DNA of 64,000 bases from Saccharothrix sp. NRRL B-16348 (lineage in GTDB: Bacteria; Actinomycetota; Actinomycetes; Mycobacteriales; Pseudonocardiaceae): contig NZ_LGED01000068.1 of the NCBI RefSeq assembly GCF_001280085.1, positions 62,001 to 126,000 of the forward strand, given 5' to 3'. A model generated the notes under the pieces. That model made no database searches. It worked only from the letters and a program-made list of their open reading frames with translations, and was not told where the DNA came from. Shown one piece after another: positions 52,672 through 60,691 of this stretch; within the stretch, counting starts at the first letter, position 1, and every line of letters starts with the position of its first letter. A program made the position numbers and the translations under genes.

Positions 52672-53469
52672 GTGCGCACTGATCACCTCTTCCCCCTGGC
52701 CTCGGTGGAGCCGGTTTTCGGCATGCCGACCGAGAACGCCCGCAAGTTCCAGCAGGTCGCCGCCGAGCAGGACCTCGTCATCGACGTGCGGGCCACGAAC
52801 CCGCACGCGGTGGCGTGGTTGCGCGAAGGCGCGCTGCCCAAACCCGAGGCGGTGAAGGCCAAGACCATCGACGACCTCGACGTGCGGCTGGGCGCGTCGC
52901 GCCGCCACCGCGGCCTGGTCGGCTACTTCCGGCCGGAGTTACCCCACTTCGACCTGCACGACCGGCTGCTGCGCCGGTACGACCAGCGGCGCGTCGAGTT
53001 CGAGGCGTTGCGCGACAAGATGGACCGGTTCGAACGGCGCGGCGAGTACGTCGTGCGTGACGGGGTCGTGCACGGTTTCGACCGGCGTGGCCGGCTACGG
53101 CCCCTGACCGGCGACCACGACGTGTTCGACATCCGCGCGAGCGGCGGCGCGGACCTGAGCCGCCGCCGGTACGACCGGGCGGTGGCGACCATGATGTCGA
53201 TGGACATGGGCGTCACGCACGGCGCGCACATGTACTGGCGGCCGACCACCAAGTCCGACCTCGCGATGTTCGAGTCGATCGCCCTCAGCGGCGACGCCAA
53301 GCTGCGCTTCCACCCGGACGGCACCATGTCCGCGGGCGACTACCGCCGCTTGAACGCCGGGATCAGCGCGATCACCACGCCCGCGAGGGCGGCCCGGCCG
53401 TACGCCAGCGTCTCCCACGTGGGCAGGCCGAAGGCGCCGGTGTCCTCCGCGTCGGTGATGAACAGCTGA
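52672..53469 (+). CDS. ExoY/CyaA/edema-factor-like nucleotidyl cyclase domain protein
   Basis: This protein of about 265 aa reads as a compact class II (toxin-type) cyclase. VRATNPHAVAWLREGALPKP followed by VKAK aligns by eye with the CyaA VNPHSTSLIAEG…K…HAK region: Lys57 and Lys64 fit the two catalytic lysines, and the catalytic His of CyaA is Lys62. LTGDHDVFDI gives the metal pair Asp148/Asp150. VTHGAHMYW supplies His183. No signal peptide or calmodulin insert is present. The start (GTG 52672) is uncertain. The last 43 codons overlap the convergent membrane gene. Activity is inferred. Confidence 0.65.
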   Translation: MRTDHLFPLASVEPVFGMPTENARKFQQVAAEQDLVIDVRATNPHAVAWLREGALPKPEAVKAKTIDDLDVRLGASRRHRGLVGYFRPELPHFDLHDRLLRRYDQRRVEFEALRDKMDRFERRGEYVVRDGVVHGFDRRGRLRPLTGDHDVFDIRASGGADLSRRRYDRAVATMMSMDMGVTHGAHMYWRPTTKSDLAMFESIALSGDAKLRFHPDGTMSAGDYRRLNAGISAITTPARAARPYASVSHVGRPKAPVSSASVMNS

Positions 53470-53738
53470 CCGTAGAGCAGCAGAAGGAGGACCCCGTAGC
53501 ACCGCGCGTGCCGGTGCTGCCACGCGAGCGCGACGCCGGCCAGACCCGTGCACACGTACAGGGTGTGGATGGCGCCGTCGCCCATGGGGAGGAACGGGAC
53601 GGAGGCCAGGACGAGCTGGAGCAGGCCCACGACGAGCGCGAGCAGCTGCGCCCGGCTGAAGGAGCCGTCACCCGCCTCGGCTCGCTGCCCGGCCTTCTTC
53701 CCCGTTCGCCGCGCGCTCACGGCAGCCTCGTTCCGCAT
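53340..53738 (-). CDS. Small multi-helix membrane protein (possibly DUF4383-like)
   Basis: This 132-aa protein has a basic N-terminus and about four hydrophobic segments (LLALVVGLLQLVLASVPFLP, IHTLYVCTGLAGVALAW, YGVLLLLLYGQLF, GRAALAGVVIALIPAF). The GAIHTLYVCTGLAGVALA segment recalls the LHNxVHLxxGxxGL of DUF4383. A GGGTAA promoter lies just before the ATG. It overlaps the cyclase-like gene tail-to-tail by 130 bases. Confidence 0.65.
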   Translation of the reverse strand: MRNEAAVSARRTGKKAGQRAEAGDGSFSRAQLLALVVGLLQLVLASVPFLPMGDGAIHTLYVCTGLAGVALAWQHRHARCYGVLLLLLYGQLFITDAEDTGAFGLPTWETLAYGRAALAGVVIALIPAFKRR

Positions 53739-53747
53739 GACACGGGG

Positions 53748-53772
53748 TTACCCGCCCCCGATCGGCTCATCC
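53748..53772 (-). promoter_or_regulatory. SigB/SigF-like promoter of the membrane protein gene
   Basis: Minus strand GGAT (53772-53769), 15 bases, then GGGTAA (53753-53748), 9 bases before the ATG. Further on, a 15-bp direct repeat CGGCGGGTCGCGGGT lies at 53837 and 53871 in an otherwise empty 190-base gap. Confidence 0.45.
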
Positions 53773-53931
53773 TCGCCCCCTGGCGCCTTCCCCTTATGGG
53801 TCATATCGCCCAACACGGTCCGGCATTACGGCTAATCGGCGGGTCGCGGGTAACGGGCTCGGCGTGTCGCCGGCGGGTCGCGGGTGATGGCGCGGTGTGT
53901 CGCGGCGGCGTCGCCCGTCTCGCGGCGCGGC

Positions 53932-55152
53932 CTACCTCAGCAGCCGGTCGATCTCCGCCCTGGCGTCGGCTGTCGCCCGATCGGGTGGCTGCTCGCCGGT
54001 GAGCACCCGGGTGGCCATGGTGGCGAGGGCGCGCGAGATCCCCGGGTACTCGGCGCCGTACGCGGTGCGGGTCCGCGCCGACCGCAGCTGCCCGGTGAAG
54101 CCCGCCACGTTCGGGTCCCACTGCCAGGCCAGGTCGTCCACGGTGTCGGCGCGGTTGGGCAGCGCGCCGAGGCCGCCGCCGAACTCGGTGACGTTGTCGG
54201 GGTGCTCGGCCAGCCAGGTCAGCACGTCCCATGCCCGGTCGACGTGACCGTGGCGGCCGATCACCCACGTCTCGCCGCCGAGCTGCCCCGCACCGCCCTC
54301 CGCGCCGCCGGGCAGCGGCGCCGCCGCCCAGTCCAGCCCCGCCTGGTTGAGCGCGGGGATCGCGTCCGGCCCGGTGACCGCCATCGCGCACCCACCCTCG
54401 GCGAACCGCTGCCGTGCGTCGGCGTCGGTCCAGCCCAGCGCGTCCGCCGGGGTGCTGCGGTCGGTGTTCACCAGGCCGTCGAGGTGGGCGAGCGCGTCGA
54501 GGGACGCCTGGTCGCCGATGCCGGCGACGTCACCGCCCGCCTGCCAGAGCAGCGGCAGGAACGTGACGGTCAGGTCGTCGCCCTTCGCACCGAAGCACAG
54601 TCCGGCCCGGTCGGCGGTGGTCAGGGCCTGCGCGGCGGTCCGGAGCCCCGCCCAGGTCGTCGGCGGGTCCGTGAGGCCGGCCGCGGCGAAGTGGTCCCGG
54701 TTGTAGACGAGCGCGGTGGTGGTGCTGCGCAGCGGCACGCCGTGCACGCGTCCGCCGTGGGTGACGCTCTCCCGCACCGGCGCGAGGAACTCGTCCGCCA
54801 AGTCCCACCGGTCGAAGCGGTCGGTGACGTCGGCCAGGGCGCCGCCCTCGGCCAGTCGCGGCAGGTCGGTGGTGTCGACCGCGGCGATGTCGGGGAACAC
54901 GCCGGACGCGGTCGCTTCGGCGAGCTTGGCCTGGAACTCGGGGCGGGGCAGGGAGGTGCGCTCGATCCGCACGTCGGGGTGGTCCTGCCGGTAACGGGTG
55001 AGGAGGCTGTCCACGGCGTCGTTCGCCCTGGGGGAGTGATCGAAGTAGTCCCACCAGGTAAGTGTCACCTGGTCGGGGGTCTCGGTCTGCTCTGCGTTGC
55101 ACGCACCGGCGGCGAACAGGGCCGCTGCCAGGAGCAGCGCTCGTCCACGCAT
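53932..55152 (-). CDS. Extracellular solute-binding lipoprotein (family 1)
   Basis: This 406-aa protein has a lipobox LFAAGAC (Cys18) and the sugar-binding fold of ABC importers: VTLTWWDYFDHSP, VPLRSTTTALVYNRDHFAAAGL, AMAVTGPDAIPALNQ and a final ISRALATMATRVLTGEQPPDRATADARAEID. It would capture a sugar or oligosaccharide outside the membrane. No permease or ATPase lies next to it, so it must share them or be an orphan. It faces away from the GH65 gene. Confidence 0.88.
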   Translation of the reverse strand: MRGRALLLAAALFAAGACNAEQTETPDQVTLTWWDYFDHSPRANDAVDSLLTRYRQDHPDVRIERTSLPRPEFQAKLAEATASGVFPDIAAVDTTDLPRLAEGGALADVTDRFDRWDLADEFLAPVRESVTHGGRVHGVPLRSTTTALVYNRDHFAAAGLTDPPTTWAGLRTAAQALTTADRAGLCFGAKGDDLTVTFLPLLWQAGGDVAGIGDQASLDALAHLDGLVNTDRSTPADALGWTDADARQRFAEGGCAMAVTGPDAIPALNQAGLDWAAAPLPGGAEGGAGQLGGETWVIGRHGHVDRAWDVLTWLAEHPDNVTEFGGGLGALPNRADTVDDLAWQWDPNVAGFTGQLRSARTRTAYGAEYPGISRALATMATRVLTGEQPPDRATADARAEIDRLLR

Positions 55153-55239
55153 TCCGCTCCACCCTTCGGGGTAGGCGACCTTTACGGGCTGCGCTCGTCC
55201 TACTCCGCTGCGTGAGGCGGTGTCAAGATCGGAGGTGGT

Positions 55240-55398
55240 TCAGACCTTCGGTCGGGTGTGCGCCGGCGGCCGGTCGGTGGACGGTGCCGCGGGCGACGCC
55301 TGCTCGCCCGGTTGGTCCGGTCCGGCGTCGCCGGGCGCGGGGATGAGGTCGGCGAGGTAGGTCGCCGCCAACTCGTCGTAGATCGGTGTTGAGCTCAC
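55240..55398 (-). CDS. Small hypothetical protein
   Basis: This 52-aa protein begins VSSTPIYDELAATYLADLIP, likely a helix, and then is Pro/Ala-rich and disordered. GTG 55398 is used; the frame is open upstream. No family is recognised. The region 55399-55618 shows no other gene. Confidence 0.5.
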   Translation of the reverse strand: MSSTPIYDELAATYLADLIPAPGDAGPDQPGEQASPAAPSTDRPPAHTRPKV

Positions 55399-55618
55399 GT
55401 TGGGGGATCCTGTCCGGCCGCGGCCCGCGGCGCTGCCCTTCTCACTCCTGTGGGTTACCTCCCGCTCGGGCCGGGTCGGCGGGCGCCGCGTCGCCACCGC
55501 GGTGTCGCCCCGGTGGTGCGGAGATCGTTCGCGCTGGTCACCGGGGCCGTCGAGCGGTGTGGGCGGTCTGCCGCGGCCCCGGGATGACGGGGATCACCCG
55601 GCCGTTATCGGAATACGT

Positions 55619-55643
55619 GATTGAACCCCGGTAACAGGGGTAC
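55619..55643 (+). promoter_or_regulatory. SigB/SigF-like promoter of the 6C RNA
   Basis: GATT (55619-55622), 15 bases, then GGGTAC (55638-55643), 9 bases before the first paired base of the RNA. Its position fits a transcript starting at the structured RNA. Confidence 0.55.
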
Positions 55644-55652
55644 CCGTGCCTG

Positions 55653-55750
55653 CGATGAGGCCTTAGGCGGCCGCTACCCCCCCAGTTGGCCGCCTGACAA
55701 GTCCCGGCCGGGCTCCCCTCCCCCCAAGAGTCCGGCCGGGCACCTCATCG
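55653..55750 (+). ncRNA. 6C RNA (actinobacterial small RNA with two C-rich hairpin loops)
   Basis: A closing stem CGATGAGG / CCTCATCG (55653-55660 with 55743-55750) holds two hairpins. Hairpin 1: AGGCGGCC / GGCCGCCT (55665-55672 with 55688-55695) with seven Cs in the loop. Hairpin 2: CCCGGCCGG / CCGGCCGGG (55703-55711 with 55732-55740) with a CCCCTCCCCCC loop. This is the defining form of the 6C RNA motif known across actinomycetes, including the mycobacterial B11 sRNA, which can base-pair G-rich ribosome binding sites through the C loops. The last stem bases overlap the stop of the convergent GH65 gene. Confidence 0.92.
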
Positions 55751-58156
55751 TCGATCTTCTTGCGGCGCCGTGCTTTCCGTTCCGGGTTCCCCCGGAACGA
55801 CTGTGAACGGCCAGCGGACCGAGGGCGACCTCCGGGCAGGCGCGCGGTGCCGCGGCTGGTGCAACCCGGGCGGCTCGGGCGCGTCCGGTGTGGACATCGT
55901 GACCGGCACGCCCGGCTCCACCACGATCGGCTCGCCGTGGTGGCTGGTGCGCAGCGCGTCGCCCGCCACGATCCGGTAGGTGACCGAGCCCTCCTCGACC
56001 TCCACCGCGAACCGGGTGCCGCGGAACGACATGCGGAACGCCATCCTGGTCAGCCCCGGCGGCAGGCGCGGCGCGAACGACAGCTCGCCGTCGTGGTCGC
56101 GCATCCCGCCGAACCCGGCGACCAGGGCCACCCACGCGCCCGCCAACGACGCCATGTGCAGTCCGTTGTGGACATTGCGGTGCAAGTCGTGCAAATCGGT
56201 GAACGCCGCCTCGGCCAGGTAGTCGTAGGCCAGCCGCGTCGCGCCGACCTCGGCCGCCAGCACCGCCTGCGTGGCGGCCGACAGCGACGAGTCGCGCACC
56301 GTCCGCGGCTCGTAGTAGGCGAAGTTGCGCGCCTTCTGCCCGGGCGTGAACGCGTCACCGCGCACGTGCATGGCCAGCACCAGGTCGGCCTGCTTGACCA
56401 CCTGCTTGCGGTACAGGTCGAAGTACGGCCGGTTGAGCAGCAACGGGTACTCGTCGGCGTCGGTGCCGTCGAAGTCCCACTCGGCGTGCGAGGTGAACCC
56501 CTCGTTCTGCTGGTGCACGTCGAGCAGGTCGTCGTACGGGATCAGCATCCCGTCGGCGGCCTTGCGCCAGCCCCGCACCTCCTCGGCGGTGACGTCCAGC
56601 CGCTCGGCCACGTCCGGGCACCGCTCGCACGCGTCCGCCGCGCCGCGCAGGTTCTTCTGCGCGATCAGGTTGGTGTAGACGTTGTTGTCCACCACGGCCG
56701 AGTACTCGTCGGGCCCGGTCACGCCGTCGATGCGGAACCCGCCGTGCTGGTCGTGGTGCCCCAGCGACGTCCACAGCCGCGCCGTCTCGACCAGGATCTC
56801 CGCGCCGCACTCCCGCTCGAACGCCCGGTCGCCGGTCGCGTTGACGTACTGCGCCACGGCGTGCGCCACGTCGCCGTTGACGTGGAACGCGGCCGTGCTC
56901 GCCGGCCAGTACGCCGAGCACTCCGCGCCGCTGATCGACCGCCACGGGAACGCCGCGCCGCGCTGACCGAGCACCCTGGCCCGCTCGCGCGCCTTGTCCA
57001 ACGTCGAGTGCCGCCACCGCAACGCGTCCCGCGCCGCCTCCGGCACGGTGTAGGCGAGCACGGGCAGCACGAACATCTCGGTGTCCCAGAACGCGTGCCC
57101 GTCGTAGCCCGGCCCGGTCAGCCCCTTGCCGGGGATCGCCCGGGTCTCGCCGCGCACCGCCGCCTGCATGATGTGGAACAACGCGAACCGCAGCGCCTGC
57201 TGCAGCTCGTCGTCGCCGTGCAGCTCGATGTCCGCGACCTCCCAGAAGTCGTCCAGGAACCGCCGCTGCTCGGCCAGCAGGCCCTCCCAGCCGGTCTGCC
57301 GCGCGCCCGCCAGCGCCGCCTCCACCTGCGCGCGCAGCGCGGGCACCGACCGCTGCGCGGACCAGCCGTAACCCAGGTACTTCACCAGCCGCAGCCGGCC
57401 GCCCGCCGGCACGTCCACGGCCGCGGTGAAGCGGGCCAGGTCGCCCTCGGCGCGGATCTCCGTGCGCACGCCGTCCTCGACGTCGAGCTCGTGGTCCATC
57501 GCGGCGGCCATCCGCAGCCCCGAGTTGTGCGCGTGGTGCGCCAGCACGGCCCGGTAGTCCTCGGCGTGCGCGAAGTCCGCGACCAGCGGCTCGTCCAGCG
57601 CCGCGGCCACCCGCGGGTCGTCGCCCTCGTTCTCGACCGGCTCGTTGGCCAGCAGGTCCGACTGCACCACCAGTTGCAGGTCCTCGCTCGGCACGACCTC
57701 GTAGCGGATCGCCGCGACGGCCCGCTGCGTCAGCGACACCAGCCGTTCGGTGCGCACGGTCACCCGGCGGCCGGTCGGCGACTCCCACTCCGTGGCGCGG
57801 CGCAGCGTGCCGGTGCGGAAGTCCAGCTCGCGCTGGTGCGCGTGGGCCCGGCCGTAGCGCATGTCCAGCGGCTCGTCCTCGACCAGCAGCCGGATCACCT
57901 TGCCGTCGGTGACGTTGACGATGGTCTCGCCCGCCTCGGGGTAGCCGTAGCCGGACTCGCCGTACGGCAGCGCGTGACCCTCGTAGAAGCCGTTGAGGTA
58001 GGTGCCGGGCAGCCCGCGGGGCTCACCCTCGTCCAGTGTGCCGCGCATGCCGATGTGCCCGTTGGACAGCGCGAACACCGACTCGGTCCGGCGCAGCTGG
58101 TCCACCGCGAGGCCGTCCCAGCGCACCATCCAGGGGTGGGTCTCCCATCCCGTCAC
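55745..58156 (-). CDS. GH65 glycoside hydrolase/phosphorylase (trehalose/maltose/kojibiose type)
   Basis: This 803-aa GH65 protein has the N-terminal beta-sandwich (ESVFALSNGHIGMRGTLDEGE), the (alpha/alpha)6 barrel with AFWDTEMFVLPV, the general-acid Glu in VTGPDEYSAVVDNNVYTN (about 483), and the phosphate-loop-like VVKQADLVLAMHV. GH65 enzymes split alpha-glucosides such as trehalose or maltose, most by phosphorolysis to beta-glucose 1-phosphate. The adjacent beta-phosphoglucomutase-like HAD, overlapping by 4 bases, supports the phosphorylase reading. The last 60 residues are Pro/Arg-rich. GTG 58156 is used. Confidence 0.9.
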   Translation of the reverse strand: MTGWETHPWMVRWDGLAVDQLRRTESVFALSNGHIGMRGTLDEGEPRGLPGTYLNGFYEGHALPYGESGYGYPEAGETIVNVTDGKVIRLLVEDEPLDMRYGRAHAHQRELDFRTGTLRRATEWESPTGRRVTVRTERLVSLTQRAVAAIRYEVVPSEDLQLVVQSDLLANEPVENEGDDPRVAAALDEPLVADFAHAEDYRAVLAHHAHNSGLRMAAAMDHELDVEDGVRTEIRAEGDLARFTAAVDVPAGGRLRLVKYLGYGWSAQRSVPALRAQVEAALAGARQTGWEGLLAEQRRFLDDFWEVADIELHGDDELQQALRFALFHIMQAAVRGETRAIPGKGLTGPGYDGHAFWDTEMFVLPVLAYTVPEAARDALRWRHSTLDKARERARVLGQRGAAFPWRSISGAECSAYWPASTAAFHVNGDVAHAVAQYVNATGDRAFERECGAEILVETARLWTSLGHHDQHGGFRIDGVTGPDEYSAVVDNNVYTNLIAQKNLRGAADACERCPDVAERLDVTAEEVRGWRKAADGMLIPYDDLLDVHQQNEGFTSHAEWDFDGTDADEYPLLLNRPYFDLYRKQVVKQADLVLAMHVRGDAFTPGQKARNFAYYEPRTVRDSSLSAATQAVLAAEVGATRLAYDYLAEAAFTDLHDLHRNVHNGLHMASLAGAWVALVAGFGGMRDHDGELSFAPRLPPGLTRMAFRMSFRGTRFAVEVEEGSVTYRIVAGDALRTSHHGEPIVVEPGVPVTMSTPDAPEPPGLHQPRHRAPARRSPSVRWPFTVVPGEPGTESTAPQEDRR

Positions 58157-58869
58157 AGCAGCTCCGCCAAGTCCTCGACCACGACGTCCGCGCCGTGCGC
58201 GCGCAACGCCTCCCGCTGCCCGGTCCGGTCCACGCCCACCACGTGCCCGAACCCGCCCGACCGACCGGCCGCCACGCCGGCCAGCGCGTCCTCGAACACG
58301 GCGGCGTGCTCCGGGCTCACGCCGAGCAGCCGCGCGCCCACCAGGAACGAGTCCGGCGCGGGCTTGCCCTTGAGCCCGTCGCGGCTGATGACCACGCCGT
58401 CCACCAACGCCTGCACGAACGGGCTCAGGCCGGCCGCGTCGAGGACCTTGGTCGCGTTCGCCGACGACGTCACCACGCCGATGCCCAGCCCTTCGCTTTC
58501 GACCGCGCGCAGGTACGGCACCGTGCCCGCGTAGGGCGTCACGCCCTCGTGCCGGATGATCGCCTCCAGCAGGTCGTTCTTGCGGTTGCCGACGCCGTGC
58601 ACCGTGTCGGCGTCGGGAGGGTCGTCCGGCTCGCCCTCGGGCAGCGTGATGCCGCGCGAGGCCAGGAACTCGCGCACCCCGTCGTAGCGCGGCCGGCCGT
58701 CCACGTACTTGATGTAGTCCGATTCGGCGAACGGCGGCTCGCCGTGCGGGCGCAGGAAGTCGTCGAACGTGCGCCGCCACGCGCGGCGGTGCAGCACGGC
58801 CGTGCTGGTCAGCACGCCGTCGAGGTCGAAGAGGCAGGCGGTTATCGCGTCAGGCAGTCCCAGGGCCAT
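58153..58869 (-). CDS. HAD hydrolase, beta-phosphoglucomutase-like
   Basis: This 238-aa HAD has the nucleophile motif FDLDGVLTSTAVLH (Asp15/Asp17), a helical cap with a KYVDGRPRYDGVREFL stretch typical of beta-phosphoglucomutase relatives, the VVTSSANA and KPAPDSFL motifs, and FEDALAGVAAG. It would convert beta-glucose 1-phosphate to glucose 6-phosphate beside GH65. ATG 58869 lies 10 bases after a GGGTAG element on its strand. Confidence 0.9.
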   Translation of the reverse strand: MALGLPDAITACLFDLDGVLTSTAVLHRRAWRRTFDDFLRPHGEPPFAESDYIKYVDGRPRYDGVREFLASRGITLPEGEPDDPPDADTVHGVGNRKNDLLEAIIRHEGVTPYAGTVPYLRAVESEGLGIGVVTSSANATKVLDAAGLSPFVQALVDGVVISRDGLKGKPAPDSFLVGARLLGVSPEHAAVFEDALAGVAAGRSGGFGHVVGVDRTGQREALRAHGADVVVEDLAELL

Positions 58870-58877
58870 GCCCAGTT

Positions 58878-58905
58878 GTCTACCCCTTCTCCGTCCGGGG
58901 TACCC
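58878..58905. promoter_or_regulatory. Divergent SigB/SigF-like promoters of the HAD/GH65 and NDH-2-like genes
   Basis: Plus strand: GTCT (58878-58881), 16 bases, GGGTAC (58898-58903). Minus strand: GGGT (58905-58902), 16 bases, GGGTAG (58885-58880), 10 bases before the HAD ATG. The two promoters lie almost on top of each other. Confidence 0.5.
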
Positions 58906-58942
58906 GCTGGCGGAACAGGACACCGGCGGGAGGGATCGAGCC

Positions 58943-60250
58943 ATGGGCAAGCCGCGCGTGCTGGTCGTCGGAACGGGCTTCGCGGGCTACCACTGCCTGC
59001 GCGCGTTGGAACGCGTGCTGCCCGCCGACGCGGCCGACCTGGTGGCGGTCAACCCCACCGACTACATGCTCTACGTGCCGTTGTTGCCCGAGGTCGCGGG
59101 CGGTTCGCTCGACCCGCGCCGGGTGGCCGTGCCGCTGCGGCCCAAGCTGCCGCGCACGCGGTTGGTGCAGGCGCACGCCACCGGGCTCGACCTGGCCGCG
59201 CGCACGTGCACCGCGATCGACGTCGAGGGCCGTGAGCAGGTCCTGGAGTGGGACCGGCTCGTGCTGACGGCGGGCTCGGTCACCCGGTTGATGTCGATCC
59301 CGGGCGTGGCCGAGCACGCGTTCGGGTTCAAGTCGGTCGCCGAGGCGGTGTTCCTGCGCGACCACGTGCTGCGGCAGGTGGAGCTGGCCGAGCAGGCGAC
59401 CGACCCGGCGGAACGGGCGGCGCGGGCGACGTTCGTCGTGGTCGGCGCCGGCTACACGGGCACGGAACTCGTGGCGCAGGGCAGGCAGCTGACCCGGTCG
59501 GCGTTGCGCGGGCGCAGCGGGTTGGCGGAGTCCGAGGTGAAGTGGGTGCTGGTGGACATGGCGCCGCGCGTGCTGCCGGGCCTGGACGAGCGGCTGTCCG
59601 AGCCGGCCGCGCGGGTGTTGCGCTCGCGCGGCGTGGACGTGCGGCTGGAGACCAGCGTCGAGGAGGTCACCGCGGACTGCGCGAAGCTGACCGACGGCAG
59701 CCGGATCCCGACCCGCACGCTCGTGTGGTGCGTCGGCGTGCGGCCGGACCCGCTGGTGGAGTCCGTCTCGCTGGCGACGGTGAAGGGACGGGTGGTGGTC
59801 GACCCGACGTTGGCGGTGCCGACGCACCCGCACGTGTTCGCGGCCGGTGACGTGGCGGCCGTGCCGGACGTGTTCAACGACGGCAAGCCGACGCCGATGA
59901 CCGCGCAGCACGCGCAGCGCCAGGGCAAGCTCGCCGGGCGCAACGTCGCGGCGTCCCTCGGACACGGCACCGTCGGCACCTACCGGCACCGCGACCTGGG
60001 GTTCGTGGTCGACCTGGCGGGCGCCCAGGCGGTGGCCGACCCGCTGCACGTGCCGCTGACCGGCCTGCCCGCGAAGGTGGTGGCGCGCGGCTACCACCTG
60101 CTCGCGATGCCGGGCAACCGGCTGCGGGTCGCCGTCGACTGGCTCACCGACGTCCTCGCCCGCCGCCAGGTGGTGCAGTTCGGGCTGGTCCCCGAGGCGG
60201 GCGTGCGGCTGGGGGACGCCGAGAAAGCCGCCGCCGCCCGCCGGGGTTGA
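58943..60250 (+). CDS. NAD(P)/FAD-dependent oxidoreductase, type II NADH dehydrogenase-like
   Basis: This 435-aa flavoprotein has the FAD loop VVGTGFAGYHCLRAL (residues 7-21), a second Rossmann loop VVVGAGYTGTELVA (about 164-177), and VFAAGDVAAVP near 300, in the order of NDH-2/NADH:quinone reductases. It would oxidise NADH at the inner face of the membrane without pumping protons. ATG 58943 follows GGGAGGG, with a stress-type promoter upstream. Confidence 0.9.
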   Translation: MGKPRVLVVGTGFAGYHCLRALERVLPADAADLVAVNPTDYMLYVPLLPEVAGGSLDPRRVAVPLRPKLPRTRLVQAHATGLDLAARTCTAIDVEGREQVLEWDRLVLTAGSVTRLMSIPGVAEHAFGFKSVAEAVFLRDHVLRQVELAEQATDPAERAARATFVVVGAGYTGTELVAQGRQLTRSALRGRSGLAESEVKWVLVDMAPRVLPGLDERLSEPAARVLRSRGVDVRLETSVEEVTADCAKLTDGSRIPTRTLVWCVGVRPDPLVESVSLATVKGRVVVDPTLAVPTHPHVFAAGDVAAVPDVFNDGKPTPMTAQHAQRQGKLAGRNVAASLGHGTVGTYRHRDLGFVVDLAGAQAVADPLHVPLTGLPAKVVARGYHLLAMPGNRLRVAVDWLTDVLARRQVVQFGLVPEAGVRLGDAEKAAAARRG

Positions 60251-60253
60251 GGC

Positions 60254-60574
60254 TCAAGCGGGCTTGAGGGGGTCGTGGCCGATCGACATGAGCCGGTGGC
60301 GCCAGTGCGCCTCGCCCGCCGTCGGCTCCAGGTCGTCGCGCCGCTGCTCCCGCACCCGGTCCACCACCTTGCGCATCACCTTCACGTCCTCGGTGGTGAG
60401 GTCCGTGCGCCGCTTGCGCAGGACGCGCAGCACCTCCTGGCCGGTCGGCGTGCCTGCCTGGTCGGGGACGGTCTCGCTGTCCTCGTCCGCCGAGCGGGTG
60501 CGCAGCCACTCCTCCAGTTCGTGCGAGGTCATGTTCACTACGCGGTGGAAGTCGTCCCACAAGGTGTCGGTCAT
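60254..60574 (-). CDS. DUF3140 domain protein
   Basis: This 106-aa protein has the DUF3140 pattern: LWDDFHRVVNMTSHELEEWL, then VLRVLRKRRTDLTTEDVKVMRKVVDRV, and WRHRLMSIGHDPLK at the end. The helical, charged family is common in actinobacteria and of unknown function. It converges on the NDH-2-like gene with a 3-base gap. Confidence 0.85.
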   Translation of the reverse strand: MTDTLWDDFHRVVNMTSHELEEWLRTRSADEDSETVPDQAGTPTGQEVLRVLRKRRTDLTTEDVKVMRKVVDRVREQRRDDLEPTAGEAHWRHRLMSIGHDPLKPA

Positions 60575-60691
60575 GGGGGAGAGGGTTGCCGCTGCGACGG
60601 CGGGTGAAACTCGGCCCGCCCGGCGCGACCTTTGCGCGATCCGAACATCCGTCGCACGCGCTCCACACCGTGACCGGTCATCGTGGCCGTC

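Noticed and set aside
53848..53853. GGGTAA as a further stress-type promoter
   Set aside because: No gene starts downstream on the plus strand; it belongs to a 15-bp direct repeat.
58157..58780. In-frame upstream extension of the GH65 protein into the HAD gene
   Set aside because: It reads through the HAD gene in another frame; GTG 58156 with its GTGA overlap gives the family's normal N-terminus.
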